Numbered from the stretch's first letter, positions 49,505 through 61,004 are shown. The stretch: 64,000 nt of DNA from Plutella xylostella (GCF_932276165.1 NC_064000.1:2604001-2668000), one strand, 5' to 3'. The notes: a model not told the origin generated them from the sequence alone. Made by a program: numbers and translations.

Positions 49505-50918
49505 CACAGGGGTATAATCGTGACAGTTCTGACATTGCGAAAAAGAGACGCTTAGCTACATTAAGCGTAAGAAAAAAACGTTAAGCTGTAAATGTTTTTT
49601 GTCCTTTTTGCTGTGGCGCCTGTTTACGTCAGTTATCTGTGCCAAACAATGAAACAAATGAAAAATCTGTGCCAAACAAAGACTGACAGTTACAACAAAA
49701 TTTTCTAAATGCTATTTATTTTTGATTTGCTAGTGATTTGTGGGTGTTTATTAAGTTTATTAGACTATTATCATCACTTAACGAGTGTGTGACATGGGTG
49801 GGTGGATTTTGTTCGGTTGTATAGAGCATATTGAACGAAAACACGATGGAATGATGGATGAGATATATTTTCACATGTAAGTAGATACTATCAAGTTTAA
49901 CAAGCTTACATTCATCATAGTACTATCTATTGGCTCGATTTTAATATAAAACGATACTAATTTTAATACTGTAAGGTCTTTTAGTATCAGTTTTAAGTAA
50001 AAATTACGAGGTACCATATCATAACAAATCACATGGTGTTGCAAGTTATTGAAAATTTATTTTACCCACAAATATTATAGTATGCAAAGAAAATACTAGA
50101 AATTGTAACGGACTCGGGTTGGGTTTACAAATGGGGCGCACGAATTCGGTTTTTGTGAAGATTGTATTTTGTAGAAGCCATTCTCCTCTTTCAAATGAGG
50201 TGCCTCTCATTGTGAGGAAACGTTCGTTTCGTTTTTTTCTTCTATGTGTGATTTCTTCTGTATAATATAAAGTTTATTGTATTGATACGAAATGCGTATT
50301 TCCTTTAAAAAAAACCCCATCACATATTTGGCCCACGATTATAATGCTCATGCTCATCCATTTATCTCTGCTTCATAGGTTTCCGACAGAAAAAAATATA
50401 TCAAGAAAATGGATATTACCGGTCGCACAAATTGGGAACCAAAGAAACGTACAAAAATTGTGTTCGGCACATTTTGAAGAGGATTGTTTCGATTGGACGA
50501 AGACAATGAATCATACAATCCACTCAGTTTGTGTATATTAAATAATTATATTGAAATCAAATAAGTATGAGTAAAGTTTTTTTTCTTATATCGTCGGTTG
50601 ACAGGAAAAACTCACTAAGGCTGATTTTTTCAATATTCAGATAAATGTTATCTGGGTAATACAAACATTGAGAAACATTGAGACGCAACAGCATCAAAAA
50701 TTATTTCCCAGCAAAACTTTTATCTGGCTATTGAAAAATTAGCCTTTAGTGTCTTTTTCCTATCAACCGACGATATACTCAAGTTTTGTTTTTGTTATTA
50801 TGATAAGTTAAATTTCCCCATATTTAGGTTTAATTTTTTTGTCGGCAACATCTATGGTTTGAGTGAGAAAGAGAATAGTGCACACGGCGATTGCCAGTCT
50901 AGAGGTAGTAGGTCTATG
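49505..50918 (+). mobile_element. P-element-like transposon, copy 2 (non-autonomous)
   Basis: 1414 bp, flanked by a perfect 8-bp duplication GTTATTGA (49497-49504 and 50919-50926). Near-identical to 6587-8002 but in opposite orientation. The start reads CACAGGGGTATAATCG. A THAP-like piece reads HRFPTEKNISRKWI and, in another frame, LCSAHFEEDCFDW. Both copies carry the same internal foldback (here 50588-50776), so that was present before they dispersed. It ends 155 bp upstream of the EIPR1 start codon. Confidence 0.85.
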
Positions 50919-51073
50919 GTTATTGAGATATTTGTCAATTTTGACAGTGATGTGTCGTCATTATATCAATGTCAGTGTCATATCAGCTGAAGCTGATTAT
51001 TGTTTTGTCAACAAACATTATAAAATAATGTTTTTTAATTAATTTTATCAGAAATCTAGTTAATGAAGGCATT

Positions 51074-54000
51074 ATGGAAGACGGCAATTCGATTATCTAC
51101 GGTCTTGAAAACCAGGCAAGTTCTTTCATTTATAAATTTTTAAGAGAACCATGAAAAAACTTCCACCCTTCCTAGTCTCTTTACTTTTACCTTGATGATC
51201 TTACTATTATGTGGTTGTCTGGAAGACACTACTTTTAGTAATAAGGCCACTGATTGTGCTATTAATGTTTGTAAAACTGTTTTTGTGCAATAAAGACCTC
51301 TATCTGTATCCCAACAGACCCGAGCGCTATCCCCCCAGTACGCAGAGAGTGACGCCGTGAGGTTCCTCATCGGCACGCAGAGCCTGAAGCCGCAGTCCAA
51401 CCAGGTGCATGTGGTGGAGCTTGAGGAGGACACCGGCGCTTTGCACACCAGGGTAACACATCACATTCACTACATTGGAGTTGAGGCCTAGGGAAATTAT
51501 GACCAGGGTAACACATCTTATTTGCTACATTGGGGCTTAGACCTTATGGATATGTAGAAAGTTTCCATTGGAGTGAGCTGGGCAGTCTTATGCAGCTTAC
51601 TAACACCCCCAAAAAGAATAGTGAAGGGCAGAGAAATCTGACCCCTTTCAGACACATTTTTACTATGAGAGAGCTATCAGGTTTCTCTGCCCCTGACCTA
51701 TATTGCATATGAGTACATTAAATATCAAATCAAATCAAATTTAATATTTCATTGTTATTATTTCCTGCACCTTACTCAATAGAATGGAATCTTTGCTCCC
51801 AAAATTCCTTGAAGTTTTAAACTTCCACCCTATATTTGGACCTTGGTGCTAATCTATGGATTATCTATGAAAATTTTAAGTTTTTCTTGTATCCTTACAC
51901 AAAACTTTGCCTTTGTAAAATTTCCAGGTATTCAAACATGAGATCGGTGAGATATGGCACCTCCGCTGCTCGCCGCACGACGTGGCTACCCTCATGACTA
52001 CTCACAACTCCTATGATCCTGTCACGGTACAGTGCACCATGGGCGTCTCTATATTCAAGCTTCCTACTATTGAGGTATGGTTCTGGATGGGTACTCTTGA
52101 TTGACGAAATATGAAGTATTGGAGTGCTGCTTGACTGTAGCTTATTGCTTTAAACATATTGATTGCATGACAGCTCTCCAGAACTTCACAATTTGTGAAA
52201 TAAAATTAGCCCTAATTGTAGTCATACAGCCATACTGCTGTAGCAGTTGGTGATATTCTGTAACTGTTACTGTGTGGCAAAAGGGCTGAATATTTACTTA
52301 ATCCAAGAAATTACTTTACTGATCTTATACTTATCCCTGACATTATATTTATTAGCAAAATAATATTATAAATTGGTGTTTCAGGTGATCCCGAAAGATA
52401 TGGATGAGCTCAGCGCAATACAGAGTAGGAATGCTGAGGACATGGAGCATCTACTTACTATCAAACCAGAGGTAAGCAGCTTGAAATTTGTCAGATGAAG
52501 ATGTTTTTTTATGATTTGGCAAACATACAACTTTAATTTAAGATTGTGATAAATTTTGTTTTTTAAATTTGTTTTTGAGCCCTTTCTACTAATTTGATGA
52601 AAATTAGTAAAACTATCATTTCTGTAATACCTTGCTATTCCAAATTACTAGCACTATTCTGAATTATACCTACTTATTTTGAACTCCGAAGTCTGCCATT
52701 TGTCTTCGAATCCCACTTCTCACCTTCTAGAAGCCAGACGAAGAGCTCCGCTGCGCCGAGTGGCACCCCACCGACGCGGGGCGCGTGGCCGTGATGACGT
52801 CAGCGGGGGCGCGCGTGTACGACGGGGGGGCGGCGGTGGCGGGCGCGGGGGAGGGGCGCCGCGGCAAGTGCGGCGGGGGGAAGTGGAGCCCGCACGCGCC
52901 TACTGGACAGGTAATGTACATAGGCCTCTCTCTCTCGGCCTACCTCATCCATCCACTTAGCTTACTATACCTACCACTTTCGCAACATCCTTTATACTAT
53001 ACTGTATGTAAAAGGCGATAAGGCCGCCTATTGTACATTAGTTCTAGTCTAGTCTATAAGTATATTTGATTTATGTGGTGTTCAATAAAGCAATATTCTA
53101 TTCTAAGATGACTCAGCATCTGCTGTTAATAAAAAGTTAGCTATTACGTCCAAACGTGTCACTACAGATAGGAATTAGGTTTCATTGCAGTCTTCGGTAA
53201 CAGATTCTGAACGGTTCAACAATCGATTGTCCCGCGATTAAGTGACGTATCGTTCTATGGGCTGGACAATCCACTGTTGATGATCCGTTCAGAATCTGTC
53301 AATTTAGTATCTGAGATAAAACAGACTGTACTAGACGTAGGTATACATAATGTAATATATTATGTACTATATTCCAGTTGGCAATAATCCAAGACACGCA
53401 CATCCGCAGCTACGACCTGCGCTGCGCCGCGCCCGCGTGGAGCGTGGAGGCCGCGCACAAGCAGCTCGTCAGGGATATCGACTTTAATCCCAACAGGTTG
53501 GAGGCTATTGTTGACTGTATAATAATATAAGACTTGGGGACATCTCACTTTATATTTTTTATTCAAACTTAAATGAGTCTTTGGGTAAATGGGCTTGCTC
53601 CGCCACGGATATCGACTTCAATCCCAACAGGTTAGAGACTAATTTTCATTGTTTTTCTTACTAATGTTGCACCCATGGCGGGTTTGCTTGATGGATCAGG
53701 GGCATCTACTTCAATCCCAACATGTTTTTTAGATACTATTGCTGGTTACATATTTCATAAGAGCGGTGGTAGCTCAGTTGAGTTAGCGCCCGCTTCTCAG
53801 GCCAGATATGCGGGTTCGAATACCATCGCTCTTCATCATCATCATCATCATCATCATCAGCCAATAATCATCCACTGCTGGACATAGGCCTCTCCCAAGG
53901 AGCGCCACAACACTCGGTCCTCGGCCTTCCTCATTCAACCACTACCCGCCACCCGCCTAAGGTCGTCAGTCCAGCGGGCAGGAGGGCGCCATCGCTCTTA

Positions 54001-55936
54001 CGGTGAAGCAAAACATCATGAGGACATAGATGTCCTAGAATCTGATTATAGATATGTATGTGCATTGTACTCTTTCAAAAACGGCGATACGGCTACGACT
54101 AAGATTCCGTCGTCCATATATTCGGAGGCGAATAATTCTGTCGGTGTATCGTTCTTTGGTGAAACATTCTGTTGAAGAAAAGTCATGCGGAGAAATGACC
54201 GCCGGAGAATACCACAGTGACCAACAAAGTTTCTAAGGAACATGAATATTTTTTTTGCGAATTTTGACATTCTGATTTCATTTTCGAGCTTAGATATAAC
54301 ATGCTGCACGCGTAGGTTTCACCTTAAGCTGCGTACAAACCGGCCAAACGAACGCCAACGAACGGATTTCGTTGACCTTCGTTGCTGCAATCTGCCCTGT
54401 ATTATGTATGATAAATATCCATCGTTGGGCATTCGTTGGGCCGGTCTGTACGCAGCTTAAGTTACCCTTTTTGCAACACCCTGTATAGTGAAAAGCGGTT
54501 TACATGGTTAACATATAATTTCAGACAGTTCCAGCTGGCCAGCGTGGGCGACGACGGGGCGCTCAACATCTGGGACTACCGCAGCAGCAAGGAGCCCATC
54601 TTCACGCGGCAGGACCACTCGCATTGGTGAGATATGCTAAGCCAAAAATAATCATTCAGGCGGTCTAAACAACTTTTGTTCTAGGACTACGATCCCCTGA
54701 GTCAGCGTAGTACACAACTTTTGCAACAGCCTGTAGGGTGAAGGTTTATCAGGGCGTCGAGGTACCACACCAACTCGACTACACTTATAAAAACATATAG
54801 CATTAGTCTTAAGGCAACCTGTCAAATCCATACATTTTATTAGTAGGTAGTAGTAGTAACTTAAATTCTAGTTTTCAAGGAAAATCCAACTTATTTACGT
54901 GGGATAGGGATCTGTAAGTCAAACGTTATAGGGCTCCTGCTATATTTTAAAAAGGAAAGTATAACTAAAATTCGTTTTGTACAATCATTTCAACATTGTC
55001 ACCCGCATGCTGAGCCTAAGAGTACGTTCAGATGACAAGCGCTCAACACGCGTTTTGATAATGCTCGTTTACAACTACATCTATGTACATGTATGTAGTT
55101 GTAAACGCGCGTTATCAAAACGCTTGTTTATAGCGCTTGTCAACTGAACGCACTGTAATTCAAATAAATTATGACAGATATGGGATTGTGAGGCCAGTGC
55201 GTATGTGCCATTTTCATGAGCGGTTGGCCCTATTCTTACCCTAACTAGTCAAGTTTTGTAGTTTAAATGTAATTCTCATTTCCAGGGTGTGGACGGTCCG
55301 CTACAACACATACCACGAGCAGCTGCTGCTGACGGGTTCGTCGGACGCGCGCGCGCTGCTCACGGCCGCCGCCAGCGTCTGCGAGCGAGACGGCGGTGCT
55401 GCCCAGTGAGTACCATCATCATCATCATCACCAGCAGCGCTGCTCACCGCCGCCGCCAGCGTGTCATGTGTAGACAAACCTGACCCCCCTCTCATAGTTA
55501 CAATGCTTCTGAAGGGGTCAGGTTTCTCTGCCCCTTACTATCATCATGACCAGCAGCGCTGCTCACGGCCGCGACCGCGCCCAGTGAGTACCATCACCAT
55601 CACCTGATGGCCTAGCACGGGGCGCAAGACGTGACAAAAGTCGTCGCACTCGCTATCGAAGCCGCACGATGTGGGTGAGCGCAACGGAAAACTTTTGTCA
55701 CGATTTTGCCCCGTGCTTCCCCCTTCTGATTTTTTCCGTCACTAACTCAGAACAATAACCCTCCGGTCCACAGACTAGAAGACGGCGTGCTGCAGGCGTA
55801 CTCCGCGCACTCGGACTCTGTGTACTGCGCGGAGTGGAGCGCCGCCGACCCCTGGACCTTCGCCTCGCTCAGCTACGACGCGCGCCTCGTGCTGTCCACT
55901 GTGCCGAGGCACGACAAGTATAAGATCCTGTTGTAG
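51074..55936 (+). CDS. EIPR1: EARP/GARP complex-interacting WD-repeat protein
   Basis: EIPR1 (TSSC1) binds the EARP and GARP tethering complexes and supports endosome recycling, retrograde transport and dense-core vesicle sorting. Exons: 51074-51115, 51318-51452, 51928-52074, 52385-52471, 52731-52910, 53378-53496, 54525-54626, 55286-55405 and 55774-55936; 364 residues. Phases agree. Recognisable family segments are IIYGLENQTRALSPQ, VRFLIGTQSLK, HEIGEIWHLRCSP, QLVRDIDFNPNRQFQLASVG (238 on), GDDGALNIWDYR, HSHWVWTVRYNTYHEQLLL, DSVYCAEWSAADPWTFASLS and the terminal YKILL. Intron 1 has a GC donor (CAG|GCAAGT). Introns 2, 6 and 8 contain tandem duplicates of the preceding exon end plus its donor. 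Exon 5 has a Gly/Ala-rich insertion. A P-like element lies directly upstream. Confidence 0.95.
51447..51547 (+). repeat. Duplicated exon 2/intron 2 junction of EIPR1
   Basis: ACCAGGGTAACACATC at the real junction (51447) recurs at 51502, and the following 25-30 bp (CTACATTGGAGTTGAGGCCT / CTACATTGGGGCTTAGACCT) also match. Unit length is 55 bp. Confidence 0.8.
53199..53300. repeat. Foldback MITE in EIPR1 intron 5
   Basis: ACAGATTCTGAACGG is mirrored as CCGTTCAGAATCTGT with inner partial symmetry. Confidence 0.65.
53474..53732 (+). repeat. Duplicated exon 6/intron 6 junction of EIPR1
   Basis: GATATCGACTTTAATCCCAA at the true exon end (53474) recurs at 53608 with CAACAG|GTTAGA, and in more decayed form at about 53703 (CTACTTCAATCCCAACATG). 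Both carry the exon end followed by the intron start. Confidence 0.75.
53762..53995 (+). mobile_element. tRNA-derived SINE with LINE-like tail
   Basis: Starts AGCGGTGGTAGCTCAGTTGA (A-box-like), then GGTTCGAATAC (B box) and a CATCGCT that nearly pairs with the 5' end, as in a tRNA. A (TCA)n run at 53830-53857 and the CCACTGCTGGACATAGGCCT repeat follow. The anticodon arm is poor and it sits inside an intron, so this is a SINE and not a working tRNA gene. Confidence 0.6.
54328..54456. mobile_element. MITE with TTAA/TAA flanks in EIPR1 intron 6
   Basis: GCTGCGTACAAACCGGCC is mirrored by GGCCGGTCTGTACGCAGC; TTAA lies on both sides. Confidence 0.75.
55021..55154. mobile_element. Foldback MITE in EIPR1 intron 7
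   Basis: Left GTACGTTCAGATGACAAGCG mirrors right GCGCTTGTCAACTGAACGCA; inner arms GTTTACAACTACAT also pair. Confidence 0.75.
55352..55605 (+). repeat. Duplicated exon 8/intron 8 junction of EIPR1
   Basis: Exon 8 GCGCTGCTCACGGCCGCCGC recurs at about 55437 and 55556. The true donor context CCCAGTGAGTACCATCA (from 55403) recurs at about 55580, giving a second potential donor 177 bp downstream. Confidence 0.75.
55612..55717. mobile_element. Foldback MITE in EIPR1 intron 8
   Basis: Left CTAGCACGGGGCGCAAGAC and right CGATTTTGCCCCGTGCT; same family as 22275-22404 (shared GTGACAAAAG / CTTTTGTCAC). Confidence 0.75.
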
Positions 55937-56367
55937 TGAGAAGTGGCAGTAACTATGGACGCTATGGCCACACTCTATGGATGCTCTATGGGCTACAGTT
56001 TTAATTATTGTCTATGGACGCTATGGCTATACTGTAGACACCACGATAAGAAATGTATTGATATAATATTTATAAGAATTAAATTATACTTATTTAAATA
56101 AGATCCTGCTCACATCTTATTTCCACAGAGGAAATTCTATATCTGCCCTCAGGCGTTATCTACAGCAACGACGCTTGAAAAATACACATTCTGAACTTGT
56201 TAATTAGACTAAATAGTACTATTAAATAGTACTGAGTTTAATACTTCAACCTCTCTGTGTGCAATATTTGACGTTTGGTACAACTCACGTATGTTGTCAC
56301 GACCACGACATCTATCGGCTTGAACAAAAACTCAACTGACAGCTGTCAAGGAAAACGGCTCATTGTA

Positions 56368-56580
56368 TAGTGCCACAAACTTATCTGTTCCGGTGACAGC
56401 TCACGTAAATGTGTAATATTTCTTCATTCTATAAGATTTTAAGTTTGCCAGTAGTTGTAATTCGCTCTTGTGGTTTCAATAAACCCATCTAATCTATATC
56501 AATATATAATTCATTAGTAAATAATGAGATATGGATCAATTTAGTTCGCTCTCACCGGAACAGATAAGTTTGTCGCACTG
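56368..56580. mobile_element. Short member of the TAGTGCCACAA element family
   Basis: 213 bp with ends TAGTGCCACAAACTTATCTG and its mirror, TA outside both ends. Deletion derivative of the family at 32601-33860. Confidence 0.75.
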
Positions 56581-57382
56581 TATGTAACTTACATACAATT
56601 CAATCAGGTTTCCTTTCATCATCAGCCCTATGATTTTTTAAAAGCTTACCTAAATATTTACCTTCCTTTCACCTCAATTTTGAAGCAGTGATCACTGTTC
56701 GATAAGCGGCGAGTAAACGTGAATTTGTATGACGCGGGAGAGTCGCCACCTAGCGGCACACGCTCTGCACTAGCTCCTCTGTCCGCGCCATACAATTTTA
56801 CGTTAGGTTTCACAGCTCGATCTGATGAAAAGCCTATAAAGAGTATAAAGGCTTAAAGTTATACTTAATTTTTAATAAGTCCAGGAATAGATAAAATATT
56901 CATTATAATAATTATGCATTTATGTTTAAGTGCGTGATATGATTTAATATTTCTTGAATGATTTTATCTTGTTTGTGCTCCAAAGGGAAAAATAATTTGT
57001 AATAATCTTCATCATTATTATTTATTAATACGTTAAGTTTGATTAATTAAATGTAAGTTATTAATTCTTATTGAAAAATAATAAATATTCTATTGAATGT
57101 GTATTTTTTTTACATGCCACTGTGAGTGTCATCCTGTAAAATGTCCAAGAGGATTCAATAGGAAAAATGCAGGTAGGAATGCTTTATAGGGTTTATAAGA
57201 GGGTTGCTGTAGGCAAAGGTAAAGCGGGATGGTAGGAGGACAAGCACCATTCAGCTCTCAGATGTATTAGTTAAGTGCGAGTTTACCCACTAGTAGAAGA
57301 TTACTGATATGACTATAGAAAAGACATAGGGCGATGGATGTAAATGGTAAAATAAACTTCAATAGCTGTGAACCATAAATAC

Positions 57383-57388
57383 TTTATT
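57383..57388 (-). promoter_or_regulatory. PNO1 polyadenylation signal
   Basis: AATAAA on the minus strand, 3 nt after the PNO1 stop codon, implying a very short 3' UTR. Confidence 0.6.
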
Positions 57389-57391
57389 AGA

Positions 57392-58590
57392 CTAAAATCT
57401 CTCAGCGACTCTGTTGGCAACATTCCGCAGGTTTCCGTAAACTTTTGAAGGAGGCGACCCCATGATCAGGTTACAAATGGCTCTTCTAGCCAAGGCAATA
57501 TTCTGGTAGCTGCCTAAAATGTGGATTTTAGAATCAGCCAGGACTATTCGGGTTTTTGTTACATTTTCAATTGTGAATTTTGTCCTCCCTGCCTTTCCTG
57601 CTAGACGGCCAATGGCTCTTCCTAAGTGGTCACCGTTCAGTGTCTTGACATCTTTGATCTCAAATGATTCAACAAATAGATCGTCCAATCTGAGGAGGGC
57701 TAGTGCATCTTCTACTTCAAAGCCATAGATGAAAGCCTGAAAAAATAACAAATCATTGTTATCATAAATAAACAGCCCTCCATAACATGAGCCTTCTTCA
57801 AGACTAGCAGGTTATAGACATGATCTGGCCACAGGGCCAGCGGGTTGTAGAGTATCACATACTTAATTAATACCTCACACCAATTATAAATGACCAGGTA
57901 CCTTGACACAATGGTCAGACTCTAAATTCTGTGACATCCAGTTGCTGTGTGGATAAGTTAAAATAATTTTCATACAACTTATTTATAATTGATTGTTAAA
58001 AAGGACAATAAAAGCAACATTACCTTGATGAAGTCTGCAGCCTTTTGTAAGTTAGCTATATCTTTAGTTTCAGGTCCGACTTTGATCTCGACGTTACGAG
58101 TTTTTGTGTTGAAGCGTACTTGCAGCAGAAGGTGTTCCACTATTGGCGTGAATATCTTTAACCAGCTCTCTTTTAAAGGTGTGTATCTGAAATTATTGAA
58201 ACATACTATAATTAATATTGTAATGTACAGTGTTACATACATTAATAATAACTAAATACATAAAGTACCAACAAATACAATTTTAGGATAAAAATAATAA
58301 GTGAATTAATAATAAGTGAAGTAAATTAATAGGTTATAAATTTTGAGGTTATACCTGTGTGCGGGAACTGGTATTTTCCTCATGTTGACCTTGCTCTCGT
58401 TGGGCTCAGCATTCTTCTTAGACCTCTTAGCCCTTGGACGAGTGTGTTTAGCCTTGCCCTGGATGCCGTTGTGTTCTTCCACCTCCATGGTGTCTCCCGA
58501 CTCGGAAACCGCCCTTCTCTTCACATTTTTCAGCTTAATAGGGTTCTTAGCGGGAAGAAAATCGTTCACATTGATATTGTCTGTCTCCAT
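57392..58590 (-). CDS. PNO1: RNA-binding protein PNO1 (Dim2), 40S ribosome assembly factor
   Basis: PNO1 is a KH-domain protein that binds near the 3' end of 18S rRNA and partners NOB1 during cytoplasmic pre-40S maturation. Exons: 58590-58355, 58186-58024 and 57736-57392; 247 residues, matching the family length of about 250. The N-terminal 75 residues are charged and basic (RRAVSESGDTMEVEE, ...RPRAKRSKKNAEPNE). The first KH-like half begins YTPLKESWLKIFTPIVEHL. The second KH domain has GRAIGRLAGKAGRTKFTIEN with the GxxG loop, then TRIVLADSKIHILG and RRAICNLIMGSPPSKVYG. The end ANRVAERF is the family C-terminus. All splice junctions are GT-AG with matching phases. It is transcribed away from NDUFA10; 127 bp upstream of its start a 2.3 kb palindrome begins. 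Confidence 0.96.
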
Positions 58591-58716
58591 GTTTAATGTT
58601 AAATAGTTTCACTGTGTGCAATCAGGCTAAAATTGATGTTTTTATTAATTTGTTTACGTAAATTTTATTCAACACATGGCCCACTGTTGACAGCTAGTGT
58701 CAAAAAGAAACTTTAA

Positions 58717-61004
58717 TACCCCATTTACACTCTCGCACGAGTGGCGAGGCGAGCGACAAGGCGAGGGGCGAGGCGCGAGTGTGAACAGTCGCTCGTGGCT
58801 CGCCTCCTCGCTCGCCTCGCCACTCGCGGCGCTCGCGTCCGGAGCGGTTTTTGGGGCACGAGTCAAAGGAGCTCGCGTCGAGCTCGCGTCGCACGCGAGC
58901 GGGTGTTTACACTCTCGCGTCCGCTTCATTCTGGCTTCTACATCGTGCCGCGCAGGTTGTGTTCGTCGTCGTATAATTATAACGTAGTGTTTTTTCCTCA
59001 GTTGTATAATGGATTGGTCGCAAGACGAAACATTTAATTTCATATAAGTAAATATTTCAATAAAATAATAATAATAAAAAAACACTAAAACGTAAGAAAT
59101 AAAAGCAGTACTTACCTGCTTAGATATATTAGTACTGTCACATAGAATAGGTCTAAACCATGTCTAAACCTTAAATTATTTCTTACGTTTTAGTGGTTTT
59201 TTGAAGTCTTTTTTTTTATCATTATTTTATTTTATTACTTATTTATACTTAGTTTATTTGTAATAATTGACAATCACAATTAAGAAGCAAATGATACCTA
59301 TAAGTCCTACTAGTCAGTAGTAAACACGAAGTAGTTGCTATATACCTACCGTTGAGGAGTTCCCTTGACTACCTTCCGTTTCCATCATCAGATCAGCTCA
59401 AGGTCACCATCATATTTTTTTTAATGTTATAAATATAGGTAAGTACCTATGTACTTTCTAAATTTCATTAACTACAATCGGTTAATAGGTACCCAAAATG
59501 GAAATTCATAGCCTGTTTTTAACCCTTTACCCACCCTTGGAGGTGGAATCAAAATTTGAAAAAAATGGGACCACATGGGATCTCAACCCAATACATAAAA
59601 AAAAAAATTTTCAAAATCGGTCCATAAACGGCGAAGTAATCGGTGATCATACATAAATTCTTTATTGTTGCGGCTAAAACTTCGACGTCCTCCATCGTTG
59701 CTAGCTCAAAGACAACTGAACTCTGCACGAGAGTGTAAACACCCACTCGCGTCACACGCGAGTGGGTGTTTACATTCGCGCCTCCGCACGAGTGACGAGG
59801 CGAGCGAGGAGGCGAGGGCCGAGGCGAGAGTGTAAATGGGGTATAATACCCCATGGAGGAGGCGAGGGCCGAGGCGAGAGTGTAAATGGGGTATAATACC
59901 CCATTTACACTCTCGCCTCGGCCCTCGCCTCCTCGCTCGCCTCGTCACTCGTGCGGAGGCGCGAATGTAAACACCCACTCGCGTGTGACGCGAGAGGGTG
60001 TTTACACTCTCGTGCAGAGTTCAGTTGTCTTTGAGCTAGCAACGATGGAGGACGTCGAAGTTTTAGCCGCAACAATAAAGAATTTATGTATGATCACCGA
60101 TTACTTCACCGTTTATGGACCGATTTTGAAAATTTTTTTTTTTATGTATTGGGTTGAGATCCCATGTGGTCCCATTTTTTTCAAATTTTGATTCCACCTC
60201 CAAGGGTGGGTAAAGGGTTAAAAACAGGCTATGAATTTCCATTTTGGGTACCTATTAACCGATTGTAGTTAATGACATTTAGAAAGTACATAGGTACTTA
60301 CCTATATTTTTAACATTAAAAAAAATATGATGGTGACCTTGAGCTGATCTGATGATGGAAACGGAAGGTAGTCAAGGGAACTCCTCAACGGTAGGTAAAT
60401 AGCAACTACTTCGTGTTTACTACTGACTAGTAGGACTTATAGGTATCATTTGCTTCTTAATTTTGATTGTCAATTATTGCAAATAAACTAAGTATAAATA
60501 AGTAATAAAATAAAATAATGATAAAAAAAACGACTTCAAAAAACCACTAAAACGTAAGAAATAATTTAAGGTTTAGACATGGTTTAGACCTATTATATCT
60601 AAGCAGGTAAGTACTGCTTTTATTTCTTACGTTTTAGTGTTTTTTATTATTATTATTTTATTGAAATATTTACTTATATGAAATTAAATGTTTCGTCTTG
60701 CGACCAATCCATTATACAACTGAGGAAAAAACACTACGTTATAATTATACGACGACAAACACAACCTGCGCGGCACGATGTAGAAGCCAGAATGAAGCGG
60801 ACGCGAGAGTGTAAACACCCGCTCGCGTGCGACGCGAGCTCGACGCGAGCTCCTTTGACTCGTGCCCCAAAAACCGCTCCGGACGCGAGCGCCGCGAGTG
60901 GCGAGGCGAGCGAGGAGGCGAGCCACGAGCGTCTGTTCACACTCGCGCCTCGCCCCTCGCCTTGTCGCTCGCCTCGCCACTCGTGCGAGAGTGTAAATGG
61001 GGTA
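58717..61004. mobile_element. 2.29 kb palindrome of PIF/Harbinger-like units
   Basis: Two near-identical units in opposite orientation, 58717-59843 and 59897-61004, separated by a 47-bp mini-unit (59847-59893). Every unit has ends TACCCCATTTACACTCTCGC or its mirror, and TAA lies at each border (58714-58716, 59844-59846, 59894-59896, 61005-61007). TAA duplications fit PIF/Harbinger. Unit ends are GC-rich, with GAGGCGAG repeats. Each unit contains two short start regions on opposite strands. One is MDWSQDETFNFI (59009 on +; near 60713 on -), like the start of a Myb/MADF-type Harbinger partner protein. The other is MEDVEVLAATIKNLCMITDY (59695 on -; 60045 on +). Both are cut short, so the units are deletion derivatives. 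Confidence 0.8.

Larger units (their letters stand above)
55937..57391. other. Gap between convergent EIPR1 and PNO1
   Basis: Holds the EIPR1 3' UTR, a minor repeat of GGACGCTATGGC at 55957-56036, the MITE at 56368-56580 and otherwise unrecognised AT-rich DNA. Confidence 0.5.

Noticed and set aside
53762..53832. A functional tRNA gene
   Set aside because: The anticodon arm does not fold well and the sequence runs directly into a SINE-type tail within an intron.
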